Shown one piece after another: positions 54,240 to 63,917 of a stretch of DNA of 64,000 bases (positions are counted from its first letter, which is position 1; each line of letters starts with the position of its first letter). The position numbers were made by a program, and so were the translations under genes. This DNA is from Terrimonas sp. (GTDB lineage Bacteria; Bacteroidota; Bacteroidia; Chitinophagales; Chitinophagaceae), in contig NZ_QCZJ01000027.1 in the NCBI RefSeq assembly GCF_003075435.1, positions 1 to 64,000 of the forward strand. The letters are read 5' to 3'. The notes beneath the pieces are model-generated. The model was given only the letters and a program-made list of their open reading frames with translations. It did not search any database and was not told where the DNA came from.

Positions 54240-56170
54240 TCTGGCACAAAAAAAATAAAAAAGCAAAAGAAAAATGGATCACCGAGGAAGAGCGGTTATC
54301 CATTATTGAAAAATCCAGCAAGCAGGTATCCAGGGGTGTCTTCTTTGCCACGGTTATCATCATTACTTCTTTTCTTCCGGTGTTTTTACTCACCGGGCAG
54401 GAAGGGAAAATGTTTCACCCGATGGCCTACACCAAAACCTTTATACTCATAGTGGATGCGCTATTGGTATTAACCCTTGCGCCGGTGCTGATTTCCTTCT
54501 TCATGAAAGGAAAGTTCCGCCCCGACAGTGCTAATCCGGTAAACCGCTTTCTGGAGCGGATCTATACCCCGGTGATCCAATGGGTGATGAAGTGGAGAAA
54601 GACCACCCTTGCCATCAATATTCTGGCATTGCTGGTTTCCATTCCCCTGCTCAGAAGTTTGGGCACAGAGTTTATGCCGCCGCTGGATGAGCAAAGCATT
54701 TTGTTCATGCCTGTTACGCTACCGGATGTTTCCAACTCCGAGATGAAAAGGATATTACAGGTGCAGGATAAGATCATCAAATCCGTTCCGGAAGTGGACA
54801 AGGTGTTGGGGAAGGCTGGCAGGGCCAGTACCGCCACCGATAATTCGCCTATCAGCATGATTGAAACCATCATTATGCTCAAACCGCACAAAGAATGGCG
54901 GGAAGGCATCACCAAAGCGAAGATCATTAACGAACTGGACGCCAAACTGCAAATTCCCGGCGTGGTAAACGGCTGGACGCAGCCAATCATCAACCGTATC
55001 AATATGCTTTCTACTGGTATCCGCACGGATGTGGGTGTAAAGGTCTATGGACAAAACCTCGATACGATTGCCGTCGTATCAGAGCGGGTAAAAACAGCAC
55101 TTGAAGGCACGGCCGGTATAGCTGATCTGTATGTTGAACCGATCACAGGCGGCAAATACCTGGCTATTGACACACGCCGGGCAGATTTAGGTCGCTATGG
55201 TCTGAGCGTGGACGATGTCAACCAAACCGTAGAAACGGCATTGGGCGGTGCGCCCATCGGGCAAACAGTAGAAGGCAGGCAGCGCTTTAGCATTAATGTA
55301 CGGCTGGCGCAGGATTACCGCAACAGTGTAGACAACATTAAACGCATACCACTTCGGTCAGCCGGTTTCGGCGAAGTGCCGTTGAGCGCCGTAGCCGATG
55401 TAAAATTTGAAGACGGCCCACCCATGATCAACTCCGAAAACGCCTTGCTGCGAGGAGCTGTATTGTTTAATGTAAGAGACAGGGATTTGGGCAGCACGGT
55501 AAAAGAAGCAATAGAAAAGCTCAATCAGCAAAAAGGCATTTTACCGGCAGGCTATTTTCTGGAATGGAGCGGGCAGTATGAAAGTTTGATCAGGGGGCAG
55601 CAAACGCTGATGTGGATCGCGCCTATTGTGCTGGTGATTATCTTCTTCTCCCTGTACTTCGCCTTTCACTCCATCCGTGAAGCGTTTTTAAGCCTGATCA
55701 CCGTTCCGTTTGCGTTGATCGGCGGAGCCTATATCATCTATTTCTGGGGCGTCAACCTTTCGGTAGCGGTTGCCGTGGGCTTTATCGCCTTATTTGGTAT
55801 TGCGGTGGAAACCGGTATCGTCATGGTGATCTACCTCAACGATGCCATGCAGCAATTGATCAAACGCAAAGGCAATTCCAGTGAAGCCATTACCAGGGAA
55901 GATCTGCGGGAGTATGTCATTCAGGGTGCCGCCAAAAGGCTGCGTCCAAAGATCATGACGGTTTGTGTTTCGCTGTTTGGGTTGGTGCCGGTGCTGTGGG
56001 CCACCGGCGTGGGAACCGATGTGATGAAACCGGTAGTGCTGCCAATGATTGGCGGTGTGTTTACTTCAGCCATTCACATCCTGCTGGTAACGCCGCTCAT
56101 CTTCTTAATGGCAAAAGAGTACGAATTAAAAAAATACGGAAAACTGGAGGTATATGATGTTCACCATTAA
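54236..56170 (+). CDS. RND heavy-metal efflux pump, C-terminal half, cluster 2
   Basis: About 644 residues from the ATG that overlaps the stop of the first half. It contains GVFFATVIIITSFLPVFLLTGQE (helix 5), the second periplasmic domain and helices 7-12. INMLSTGIRTDVG and GPPMINSEN keep two of the three CusA binding methionines, and RYGLS has Leu at the other. The charged N-terminal tail (HKKNKKAKEKW) is unlike that in cluster 1. Confidence 0.9.
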   Translation: MIWHKKNKKAKEKWITEEERLSIIEKSSKQVSRGVFFATVIIITSFLPVFLLTGQEGKMFHPMAYTKTFILIVDALLVLTLAPVLISFFMKGKFRPDSANPVNRFLERIYTPVIQWVMKWRKTTLAINILALLVSIPLLRSLGTEFMPPLDEQSILFMPVTLPDVSNSEMKRILQVQDKIIKSVPEVDKVLGKAGRASTATDNSPISMIETIIMLKPHKEWREGITKAKIINELDAKLQIPGVVNGWTQPIINRINMLSTGIRTDVGVKVYGQNLDTIAVVSERVKTALEGTAGIADLYVEPITGGKYLAIDTRRADLGRYGLSVDDVNQTVETALGGAPIGQTVEGRQRFSINVRLAQDYRNSVDNIKRIPLRSAGFGEVPLSAVADVKFEDGPPMINSENALLRGAVLFNVRDRDLGSTVKEAIEKLNQQKGILPAGYFLEWSGQYESLIRGQQTLMWIAPIVLVIIFFSLYFAFHSIREAFLSLITVPFALIGGAYIIYFWGVNLSVAVAVGFIALFGIAVETGIVMVIYLNDAMQQLIKRKGNSSEAITREDLREYVIQGAAKRLRPKIMTVCVSLFGLVPVLWATGVGTDVMKPVVLPMIGGVFTSAIHILLVTPLIFLMAKEYELKKYGKLEVYDVHH

Positions 56171-57407
56171 AAAATGTTTGTGGCTGCTCGTACTGCTTCC
56201 TTTCAGTGCCCTTGCACAACAAAAGGAAGTGCTGAGCCTGCCCGATGTGCTGCAAAAAATAGACAGCAATAATATCCTGCTCAGAACCTACGGATTAAAA
56301 GCGGAAGGATACAAGTACAGCGCCGATGCCGCCACTGCCTGGATGCCGCCGATGGTGGGCTTAGGGTCGTTTATGACGCCTTATCCTTTTCAGAAAATAA
56401 TGGAGGCCAGGGACAAAGGTTCCCTTATGCTGCGGCTGGAACAGGAAATTCCGAACGGCAAAAAATTGCAGGCGAAAAAAAGATACATCCAGTCGCAGGG
56501 CAATGTGGAAAATGCCAATCGTGCGGTAACGCTTAATGAGCTGAAAGCACAGGCAAAATCACAGTATTTTAACTGGCTGGTAGCGTTGGAGAAAATCAGG
56601 ATCATCCAACAAAACGAAAAAGTGCTGGAGATGATGAAGAAGATTGAAGAGGTACGCTATCCTTACAACCAGTCGCAGCTAAGCACAGTTTACCGGGCAG
56701 AAGCATCCATCGAAAAGAACCGCAATATGCTCTTTATGCCACAGAGCGAAATTGCGAAGGCAAAAGCCTATCTGAATGCTTTAATGAACCGTCCGGGCAA
56801 TGCAGATCTTCAGATAGATACGGTGTATGAACCACGCTTTGTTGCCGCAACATTCTATGACACGGCCAGTCTTGCCACCCAGCGAAAAGATGTGCTGCGG
56901 ATGAATGAAAGCATCCACGCCATGCAGCTCAATATCGAAGCCATGAAACTGGAACGGAAGCCCTCGTTTCGCATTCAATACGACCACATGTCGCCGTTGT
57001 CTTCCATGATGCCACAGGCATTCAGTGTGATGGGCATGGTCTCTATTCCTATTGCGCCGTGGTCAAAAAAAATGTATCAGTCGGAAATCAAATCCATGCG
57101 GTCCAATATCCAGGCGATGGAACAGGAACGTGCTGCCATGCTCCAGGAGACACAGGGCATGTTGTACGGCATGCAGGCAGAAATTCAAACGATGCAGCAG
57201 CGCATTCAATCCATAGAAGAAAAAGTGATACCGGCATTGCAAAAAACCTTTGATGCCAGCTTCATTACCTACCAGGAAAATAAGCTCACCCTCACAGTGG
57301 TTTTGGATAACTGGGACGCCCTGAACATGATGCGACTTGATGTGCTGGACGAAAAACAAAAATTATATCAAATGATCGTCGATTATGAAAAGGAATTATT
57401 CAGATAA
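56154..57407 (+). CDS. TolC-family outer-membrane channel, cluster 2
   Basis: 417 residues with a signal peptide cut near ALAQQ. AWMPPMVGLGSFMTPYPFQK and FSVMGMVSIPIAPWSKKMYQ parallel the channel at 37426. The C-terminal helices are Met-rich. It overlaps the pump gene by 17 bp and the next adaptor by 23 bp, so all are translated as one operon. Confidence 0.88.
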   Translation: MMFTIKKCLWLLVLLPFSALAQQKEVLSLPDVLQKIDSNNILLRTYGLKAEGYKYSADAATAWMPPMVGLGSFMTPYPFQKIMEARDKGSLMLRLEQEIPNGKKLQAKKRYIQSQGNVENANRAVTLNELKAQAKSQYFNWLVALEKIRIIQQNEKVLEMMKKIEEVRYPYNQSQLSTVYRAEASIEKNRNMLFMPQSEIAKAKAYLNALMNRPGNADLQIDTVYEPRFVAATFYDTASLATQRKDVLRMNESIHAMQLNIEAMKLERKPSFRIQYDHMSPLSSMMPQAFSVMGMVSIPIAPWSKKMYQSEIKSMRSNIQAMEQERAAMLQETQGMLYGMQAEIQTMQQRIQSIEEKVIPALQKTFDASFITYQENKLTLTVVLDNWDALNMMRLDVLDEKQKLYQMIVDYEKELFR

Positions 57408-58722
57408 ACTGCTCATCGCGCTGCTGTTCTCACTATTGCTTTTTTCCTGCAAGGAAAAAACAGGAACAGCCACTGCGGATTCAATGCATGCCCACGACAA
57501 AGCAACGGCCTATACCTGCCCCATGCACCCGGAAATTGTGCGGGATCATCCGGGTAAATGTCCTATCTGTGGCATGGACCTGGTACCCATGAGCCATTCC
57601 AATGAGCTTCATGTAGATAGCAGCATTTTGCCGTTGCTGAAGCCGGTGAACGAACAGGTGGTTTCCGGTATCAGCACGATCACTCCGGACAGCGGCCGCC
57701 AGGCTTTTGCCGTCCCGGTGCAGGGCATCGTTACCTATGATATCAGGCACCAGGAAAGCATTTCCAGCCGTGTTGCCGGAAGAATTGAAAAAATGTATAT
57801 CAGGTACAATTACCAGCCGGTACGCAAAGGACAGCTCATTATGGAAATTTATTCACCTGACCTGGCCGCCGCACAACGAGAATTGATTTACATCAGCAGC
57901 AGCGATGACAATGCTTTATTGCTGCAAAGGGCAACGCAACGGCTTAATTTGTTGGGCATGCAAACGGCACAGATCAACCAGGTCATTAAAACCGGAAAGC
58001 CTTTGTACCGTGTGCCCGTGTACAGCAGTGTCGATGGTTACATCGTAGAAAAAAAGGTAGCTGCCAACGCATCGCCCGCCAATACGGCGATGCCACCCTC
58101 ACCCGCCGCCGCTGCAGATGGTATGGGCGCAATGGGCGGTGGTACCGCTTTGTCAAATACTACCGCAGCGCAGCAAGCCATTAATCCAACGCCGGTGCTC
58201 ATCCGGGAAGGGCAGTATGTTGGTGCCGGAGAAACGGTTTTCACCATTTACAAAAGCAATAGCCTGATAGCAGCGTTTTCGTTTGCCCCTTCCATTGCAG
58301 CAACCCTAAAACGGGGTCAACAACTGACGTATCATACCGATGCCAACCCCGGCGATATAAAAACCGGCAGCATTGGCCTGATTGAACCCACGCAGAAAAA
58401 TGGCGAAAATTTTACGGTAGCACGGGTGTACCTGTCGGGTAGTGATTTAAAGCCGGGGCAGTTACTCACTGCCAATATGCACGTAATAAAAGACGGTACC
58501 TACTGGCTGCCTCAAAATGCCGTGCTTCAACTGGGGACAAAAGCCGTGGTATTTAAAAAAGAAAAGGGCGTGTTTATTCCCAGGCAGGTGCAGGCAGGCA
58601 TCAAAATCAATGACATGATAGAAATAAAAGATTCCATTGGCTATTGGCAGATAGCAAAAAATGCCAGTTTCCTGGTGGACAGTGAAAGCTTTATCAGACT
58701 GACATCAAATTATTCAAAATGA
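57385..58722 (+). CDS. RND periplasmic adaptor with heavy-metal-binding domain, cluster 2, first
   Basis: 445 residues, a lipoprotein (LLLFSC). A small metal-binding domain YTCPMHPEIVRDHPGKCPIC (about residues 43-62) is followed by GMDLVP, the HMBD pattern often attached to CusB-like adaptors. The fusion core RVAGRIEKMYIRYNYQPVRK and a Gly/Met-rich insert match the first-cluster adaptor. It overlaps both neighbours. Confidence 0.9.
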   Translation: MKRNYSDKLLIALLFSLLLFSCKEKTGTATADSMHAHDKATAYTCPMHPEIVRDHPGKCPICGMDLVPMSHSNELHVDSSILPLLKPVNEQVVSGISTITPDSGRQAFAVPVQGIVTYDIRHQESISSRVAGRIEKMYIRYNYQPVRKGQLIMEIYSPDLAAAQRELIYISSSDDNALLLQRATQRLNLLGMQTAQINQVIKTGKPLYRVPVYSSVDGYIVEKKVAANASPANTAMPPSPAAAADGMGAMGGGTALSNTTAAQQAINPTPVLIREGQYVGAGETVFTIYKSNSLIAAFSFAPSIAATLKRGQQLTYHTDANPGDIKTGSIGLIEPTQKNGENFTVARVYLSGSDLKPGQLLTANMHVIKDGTYWLPQNAVLQLGTKAVVFKKEKGVFIPRQVQAGIKINDMIEIKDSIGYWQIAKNASFLVDSESFIRLTSNYSK

Positions 58723-59930
58723 ACCAGAAAATAAACATCCTCTCCGTTTTCCTACTTGCCGCTATCGCCATGTTGGGCTTGGGTTCGTGTAAAAACAAGG
58801 ACACGAAAACACAAACGGAAACCACCCAAAAACAAACCTATACCTGCCCCATGCACCCGCAGATCGTAAGCGACAAGCCTGGTAGCTGTCCGATTTGCGG
58901 AATGGATCTGGTTCCGTTTGATAAAACCAATGCCGGTGATTTCTTAACGCTTAGCGTCCCACAACAGATGCTGGGAAACATCAATACAGACACGGTGAGA
59001 ACGGGTTCCTTTTCCTCCTTTAAACAACTAAACGGCAGGCTTGCCGTAAACCCTTCACAAACGGATATGATATCCAGCCGGACAGCGGGCAGAATAGAAG
59101 CCCTGTATGTGAAAGAGACAGGCGTTCCGGTGCGTAAAGGGCAGCCCTTGTATAAAATATATTCAGAACAACTCGCAGCATTGCAACAGGAATACCTGGT
59201 TGCCGTTGCGCAGGCATCACAGTTTCCGGAAGACAAAAAATTTCAGCAACTCCTGGATGCTTCCCGGCAGAAATTGTTGCTCTATGATCAAAGTGAAGCG
59301 CAGGTACACCAGTTAAAAACCAGCAAAAAAACCAGCCCTTATATTACCTATATGGCTCCGGTAGATGGTATTGTTGCTGAAGTGTTGGTTACCGAAGGGC
59401 AATATGTAGCAGAAGGTTCCCCCATTATGAGCCTGGAAGGCTACCATAACATCTGGGTAGAAGCAGATCTGTATCCTGCCGAAGCAAGCCTGGTAAAAAC
59501 GGGTGACCTGGTAAATGTGACCGTAGCCGGCTTTGAGAACGAACCGCAAAAAATGCGGGTTGAATTTATCGCACCGGCCTTACAGGAAGGCAGCCAGTTG
59601 CTCACGATCAGGGGCAATATACCCAACCTGCACAACCAGCTAAGAGCAGGCATGCAGGCCGTGGTGGAACTACCTGTGGCCAATACATCCCGAGCCGTCA
59701 CCGTACCGGTAGATGCGGTCATTCATGACGGTAAAGGCGCTCACATCTGGGTAGAAACAGGTGCCGGAAAGTTTGAACCGAGGATGGTGGAAACAGGTGC
59801 CGAAAACGCACTATGGATCGAGATTACATCAGGAGTGCAACCCGGAGAAGTAGTGGTTACAGATGGTGCCTACCTGCTGAGCAGTGAGTTTATCCTCAAA
59901 AAGGGAGCAAGCAAGATGCATGACCATTAA
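58719..59930 (+). CDS. RND periplasmic adaptor with heavy-metal-binding domain, cluster 2, second
   Basis: 403 residues, a lipoprotein (LGLGSC). It has the HMBD motif YTCPMHPQIVSDKPGSCPIC then GMDLVPF (about 41-67), the core RTAGRIEALYVKETGVPVRK and a C-terminal barrel with GVQPGEVVVTDGAYLLSS. Cluster 1 adaptors lack the HMBD domain, which is the main difference between the two systems. It overlaps the preceding adaptor by 4 bp; a strong terminator follows about 120 bp later. Confidence 0.9.
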   Translation: MNQKINILSVFLLAAIAMLGLGSCKNKDTKTQTETTQKQTYTCPMHPQIVSDKPGSCPICGMDLVPFDKTNAGDFLTLSVPQQMLGNINTDTVRTGSFSSFKQLNGRLAVNPSQTDMISSRTAGRIEALYVKETGVPVRKGQPLYKIYSEQLAALQQEYLVAVAQASQFPEDKKFQQLLDASRQKLLLYDQSEAQVHQLKTSKKTSPYITYMAPVDGIVAEVLVTEGQYVAEGSPIMSLEGYHNIWVEADLYPAEASLVKTGDLVNVTVAGFENEPQKMRVEFIAPALQEGSQLLTIRGNIPNLHNQLRAGMQAVVELPVANTSRAVTVPVDAVIHDGKGAHIWVETGAGKFEPRMVETGAENALWIEITSGVQPGEVVVTDGAYLLSSEFILKKGASKMHDH

Positions 59931-60052
59931 TGGCGATGGTGCGCCTGTGCGGGTTATTATCAGGCAGGGTGTATTTGCTATGGGCAGGAATTTTGGTTTC
60001 AAAATAAACGTGCCACTGAACTTTAACTGGTAACCAGTGAAGAAGTTAAAAC

Positions 60053-60088
60053 AAACAGGCTGTTTCCCGTGCGGATCAGCCTGTTTTT
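60053..60088 (+). terminator. Terminator of the second efflux operon
   Basis: AAACAGGCTG (60053-60062) pairs with CAGCCTGTTT (60077-60086) and a T run follows. The stem is GC-rich, a classical rho-independent terminator. Confidence 0.8.
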
Positions 60089-60158
60089 GCTTTGGCAACA
60101 TGAAACGGAATAGCAGCGAACAGTATCCCTGGCAAGGTTAACCCTGTTCCATGAAATT

Positions 60159-60217
60159 TTATAAATCAATTCCAAAATTTCGTAATAGTAGCCACTGGCA
60201 TTATGGTCAAATTTGCA
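60159..60217 (+). promoter_or_regulatory. copA promoter/operator region, first copy of a 59-bp conserved block
   Basis: Begins TTATAAAT and ends AAATTTGCA, with CGTAATA in the middle (60181-60187). A block of the same length and similar sequence occurs at 63829-63887 before the HMA gene. AAATTTGC near the end resembles a -7 box. It probably binds a shared copper regulator. Confidence 0.5.
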
Positions 60218-60239
60218 TTATTCAATAAAGCAGCAAAAT

Positions 60240-62660
60240 ATGACGACAGATAATAATAAAGAAATCATCTATCTGCCTTTGGAAAACGTAGAGAGTGACC
60301 ATTGCGCATCCATCGTTGACAGGGGGCTGGCACAAGTCAAGGGGATCACCACCCATAAAGTAGAGCTGAACAACCGCAGGGCCGCCATAACGGTAAATGA
60401 CCATGAGGCAATACCCGAAGCGGTGAAGGCAGTAAAGGATCTCGGGTATAACATTACCACCACTAAGGGAGCTTTTCCTGTCCTGGGAATGACCTGCGCA
60501 TCCTGTGCAGGAAGTGCTGAAAGTATCGTAAAATACCAACCCGGCGTAGTCAGTGCATCCGTCAACTTTGCTACCGGGAATCTTACCGTGGAATATCTTC
60601 CGAATATGACCAGCGCTTCAACGTTGCAAAAAGCGGTACAATCCGTAGGGTACGATTTACTGATTGAAGATGAAACCAGGCAGCAGGAAACATTGGAAGC
60701 CATCCACGCCCAAAACTTCAGCAAGCTGAAGACTAAAACCGTATGGGCAATCATCCTGTCTTTACCTGTGGTAGTGATAGGGATGTTCTTCATGGATATA
60801 CCTTATGCCAACCAGATCATGTGGGCATTCGCTACGCCTGTTGTGGCATGGCTGGGCAGGGATTTCTTTATCAATGCCTGGAAACAGGCCAGACACCGTT
60901 CCGCCAATATGGACACGCTCGTGGCGTTAAGTACGGGGATTGCCTATGTCTTCAGCGTATTCAATATGCTGTTTGCTGACTTTTGGCATCACAGAGGGTT
61001 GCATGCGCACGTATATTTTGAAGCCGCAGCCGTTATCATAGCATTTATCCTGTTAGGGAAATTGCTGGAAGAAAAAGCCAAAGGAAATACATCATCGGCC
61101 ATTAAAAAACTGATGGGCTTACAACCTAAAACCGTAATGGTGATCCAGGCCGACGGGTCAGAAAAGCAGACCGCCATTGAAGAGGTAAACCCGGGTGATG
61201 TGATACTGGTAAAGCCCGGTGAAAAAATTGCTGTAGACGGTATGGTAACATCAGGCAGCTCGTATGTGGATGAAAGCATGTTAAGCGGAGAGCCGGTCCC
61301 GGTACTTAAAAATGAAAACGAAAAAGTGTTTGCAGGAACGATCAACCAAAAAGGCAGCTTCCAGTTTAAAGCAGTGAAGGTAGGTAAAGAGACCATGCTT
61401 GCCCACATCATCAAAATGGTGCAGGATGCACAGGGAAGCAAAGCGCCTGTTCAGAAATTGGTAGATAAAATTGCGGGCATTTTTGTTCCGGTTGTCATGG
61501 GCATTGCCATCCTGGCCTTTTTGCTGTGGCTGGTGCTGGGTGGCGATGACGGGATCGTACAGGGATTACTGGCAGCCGTCACCGTACTCGTCATTGCCTG
61601 TCCATGCGCATTGGGACTGGCCACGCCTACGGCTATCATGGTGGGCGTAGGCAAAGGAGCAGAAAAGGGTATCCTCATTAAAGATGCGGAAAGCCTCGAA
61701 CTGGCCAAGAAAATAAATGCCGTCGTACTGGATAAAACGGGAACCATTACCGAAGGAAAACCACAGGTAACCGGCATCCAATGGCTGAATAATGACGACG
61801 CTGCCAAAAATGTGCTGTTGAGCATTGAAAAGCAATCGGAGCATCCATTGGCAGAAGCAGTGGCAAAACACTATGAAGGGATAGGGACCACCTCTTTGTC
61901 CCTGTTCGACAGTATTACGGGTAAAGGGGCAAAAGCCAATCACAACGGCGAAACCTATTTTGTAGGAAATAAAAAGCTGTTGGCAGAAAACAAGATTGCC
62001 ATTGCCGGCGAATTACAAGACAAAGCTGAAGAATGGGGCAAACAGTCCAAAACCGTTATCTGGTTTGCAAACAGCAAACAGGCTCTTGCTGTCATTGCCA
62101 TAGCCGATAAGATTAAAGACACATCAGTACAGGCCATCAAAGAAATGCAGGATATGGGCATTGACCTGTATATGCTCACCGGGGATAATGACGCTACCGC
62201 AAAATCCATTGCAGAGCAGACAGGCATCAGGCATTACAAGGCCGAGGTATTGCCACAGCACAAAGCCGATTTTGTGAAAGAACTGCAACAGCAGGGTAAA
62301 ACAGTGGCGATGGTAGGCGATGGCATTAATGACAGCACCGCTTTGGCAACAGCCGATGTAAGTATCGCAATGGGCAAAGGCAGCGATATAGCAATGGATG
62401 TTGCCAAGATGACCATCATCTCCTCAGACCTTACCAAGATACCGCAGGCAATACGCTTGTCAAAACAGACTGTAGCCACTATCAAACAAAACCTGTTTTG
62501 GGCGTTTATTTACAATGTAATTGGCATTCCGATAGCCGCAGGTATCCTTTATCCTGTGAATGGCTTCCTGCTTAACCCCATGATTGCAGGGGCGGCAATG
62601 GCACTCAGCAGCGTAAGTGTAGTCAGCAATAGCCTGCTACTGAAATGGAAAAATAGGTAA
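60240..62660 (+). CDS. copA: Copper-translocating P1B-type ATPase
   Basis: 806 residues from the ATG giving MTTDNNKEIIYLPLENV. A first HMA-like domain has lost its CxxC (only DHCAS), and the second keeps GMTCASCAG (about 83-91). The membrane CPC motif is in IACPCALGLATPTA (near 454), the phosphorylated Asp in VLDKTGTITEGK (near 498), and SEHPLAEA, MLTGDNDATAKS and MVGDGINDS follow. It pumps Cu(I)/Ag(I) from cytoplasm to periplasm, where the RND system can take it on. It has its own promoter region after a terminator. Confidence 0.95.
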   Translation: MTTDNNKEIIYLPLENVESDHCASIVDRGLAQVKGITTHKVELNNRRAAITVNDHEAIPEAVKAVKDLGYNITTTKGAFPVLGMTCASCAGSAESIVKYQPGVVSASVNFATGNLTVEYLPNMTSASTLQKAVQSVGYDLLIEDETRQQETLEAIHAQNFSKLKTKTVWAIILSLPVVVIGMFFMDIPYANQIMWAFATPVVAWLGRDFFINAWKQARHRSANMDTLVALSTGIAYVFSVFNMLFADFWHHRGLHAHVYFEAAAVIIAFILLGKLLEEKAKGNTSSAIKKLMGLQPKTVMVIQADGSEKQTAIEEVNPGDVILVKPGEKIAVDGMVTSGSSYVDESMLSGEPVPVLKNENEKVFAGTINQKGSFQFKAVKVGKETMLAHIIKMVQDAQGSKAPVQKLVDKIAGIFVPVVMGIAILAFLLWLVLGGDDGIVQGLLAAVTVLVIACPCALGLATPTAIMVGVGKGAEKGILIKDAESLELAKKINAVVLDKTGTITEGKPQVTGIQWLNNDDAAKNVLLSIEKQSEHPLAEAVAKHYEGIGTTSLSLFDSITGKGAKANHNGETYFVGNKKLLAENKIAIAGELQDKAEEWGKQSKTVIWFANSKQALAVIAIADKIKDTSVQAIKEMQDMGIDLYMLTGDNDATAKSIAEQTGIRHYKAEVLPQHKADFVKELQQQGKTVAMVGDGINDSTALATADVSIAMGKGSDIAMDVAKMTIISSDLTKIPQAIRLSKQTVATIKQNLFWAFIYNVIGIPIAAGILYPVNGFLLNPMIAGAAMALSSVSVVSNSLLLKWKNR

Positions 62661-62861
62661 GGATAAAACGCGTAATATAACCGTACATAAAAACATACAA
62701 TGTGCAAATAAATCTACTGGCATTGGGGATATTTGGGTCCAACTTTTAAAAAAGGCAGGGACTTGTTTGCTCATTATCAACGCAGGACACGTAATTAAAC
62801 TAAATAGAGCCTCAAGCTGGCTAATGGCACAGTTTTTACCCTCCTTACTAAAATCTATGTT

Positions 62862-63470
62862 ATGAAAAAAATTATGCCCATTGCCGCATTGATAATATTC
62901 ATTCTTGCTGCCTGCAACAAAAATAGTGATGAACTGCGCCTGCAAAGCCATGACGAAAACCGCATGATGGATAGTTTGCACGCCATGATGAGCCGAATGG
63001 AAGCTATGCCTATGACCGACGATCCTGAGATCGACTTCGCGAAAATGATGATTATGCACCATGATGGAGCAATAAACATGAGTACCGTTCAAAGCCAGGA
63101 AGGACAGAATGACTCTTTAAAGCGGTTTTCTCAAAAGGTAATTAGTGCTCAAACCCTGGAAATACAGGAATTGAAAGATTTCTTAACCACACAGTCAGTA
63201 AATAACGCTGTACCGGCCCATTCAGCCGAGCACATGGCCCACATGAAGAAAATGGATCAGATGGCAGATGTTCAGCTTATAACCGGTGATCTGGACAATG
63301 ACTATGCTACGCTGTTGATTCTACATCACAACAGTGCGATTGAAGACGCAGAAGCCTACATTATGTTTGGCAATAACGCTCAATTGAAGTCGATGGCACA
63401 GATGATGATTGACGACCAGACAAAAGAAATTCAAGAGTTAAGCAATTGGATAAAATCAAACAAACGTTGA
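62862..63470 (+). CDS. DUF305-family lipoprotein
   Basis: 202 residues. The lipoprotein signal is IFILAAC. Two DUF305 repeats follow, with DFAKMMIMHHDGAINM and then YATLLILHHNSAIEDAE. His and Met are abundant (HAMMSRMEAMPM, HSAEHMAHMKKM), so the protein may bind copper or silver in the periplasm. It follows copA by 201 bp. The family fold is ferritin-like, but its role is not settled. Confidence 0.88.
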   Translation: MKKIMPIAALIIFILAACNKNSDELRLQSHDENRMMDSLHAMMSRMEAMPMTDDPEIDFAKMMIMHHDGAINMSTVQSQEGQNDSLKRFSQKVISAQTLEIQELKDFLTTQSVNNAVPAHSAEHMAHMKKMDQMADVQLITGDLDNDYATLLILHHNSAIEDAEAYIMFGNNAQLKSMAQMMIDDQTKEIQELSNWIKSNKR

Positions 63471-63570
63471 TGGCTACTGATTATTGATAAAAGCGCTGTC
63501 ACTAAAAAGGAAACTTTATCAAGGTGCATAATAACAACACCGAATTTAGACAGCATGTAAGTACTTCAAA

Positions 63571-63820
63571 AAACAAAGGCATTAACATCGCAATGGATGT
63601 TAGCAGATACCTTCATTTCTTCTGACCTTGCCGAGATCCCGTAAGCCATAAGGTTGTCAGACAAAAGCAAGCCCTGCTTTAGGTATTTCTTTACAATGTA
63701 ATCAGCTTTCCGGTAACGGAATATATCCGTTAACCGCGTAAGCAGCCTCCTGCTTAACCAAAAGAATGCAGGATCGGAAATAGAACGCTATAGCTTGCGG
63801 TTGAGAGGGGAAAAGAAATC
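63571..63820 (+). pseudogene. Decayed 3' end of a second copA gene
   Basis: Stretches such as GCAATGGATGTTA, CTTCTGACCTTGCCGAGAT, TATTTCTTTACAATGTAATC and CCTCCTGCTTAACC align in order with the last 300 bases of the intact copA (GCAATGGATGTTG, CCTCAGACCTTACCAAGAT, and so on). Stops and small deletions break the frame. The alignment was made by eye. Confidence 0.75.
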
Positions 63821-63828
63821 CGTAAATC

Positions 63829-63887
63829 TTATAAATTAAACCCGAAATTACGTAATACAGCCATGCAGCATTTTATGGAAATTTGCA
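63829..63887 (+). promoter_or_regulatory. Second copy of the 59-bp copA-type promoter block
   Basis: Same length and order as 60159-60217: TTATAAAT at the start, CGTAATA 23 bases in, AAATTTGCA at the end. It lies 30 bp before the HMA gene, so the chaperone and copA may share a regulator. Confidence 0.5.
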
Positions 63888-63917
63888 GTATCAGATAACT
63901 GTAAAAATTTTTAAGCA

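Larger units (their letters stand above)
59931..60239. other. Gene-free stretch between the second efflux operon and copA
   Basis: No gene seen. It holds a strong terminator (60053-60088) and then the conserved copA promoter region (60159-60217), which is repeated before the HMA gene at 63918. Confidence 0.7.
63471..63917. other. Gene-free stretch with a decayed copA end and a second copA-type promoter region
   Basis: No intact gene. It includes the copA remnant (63571-63820) and the second copy of the 59-bp promoter block (63829-63887). Confidence 0.7.
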
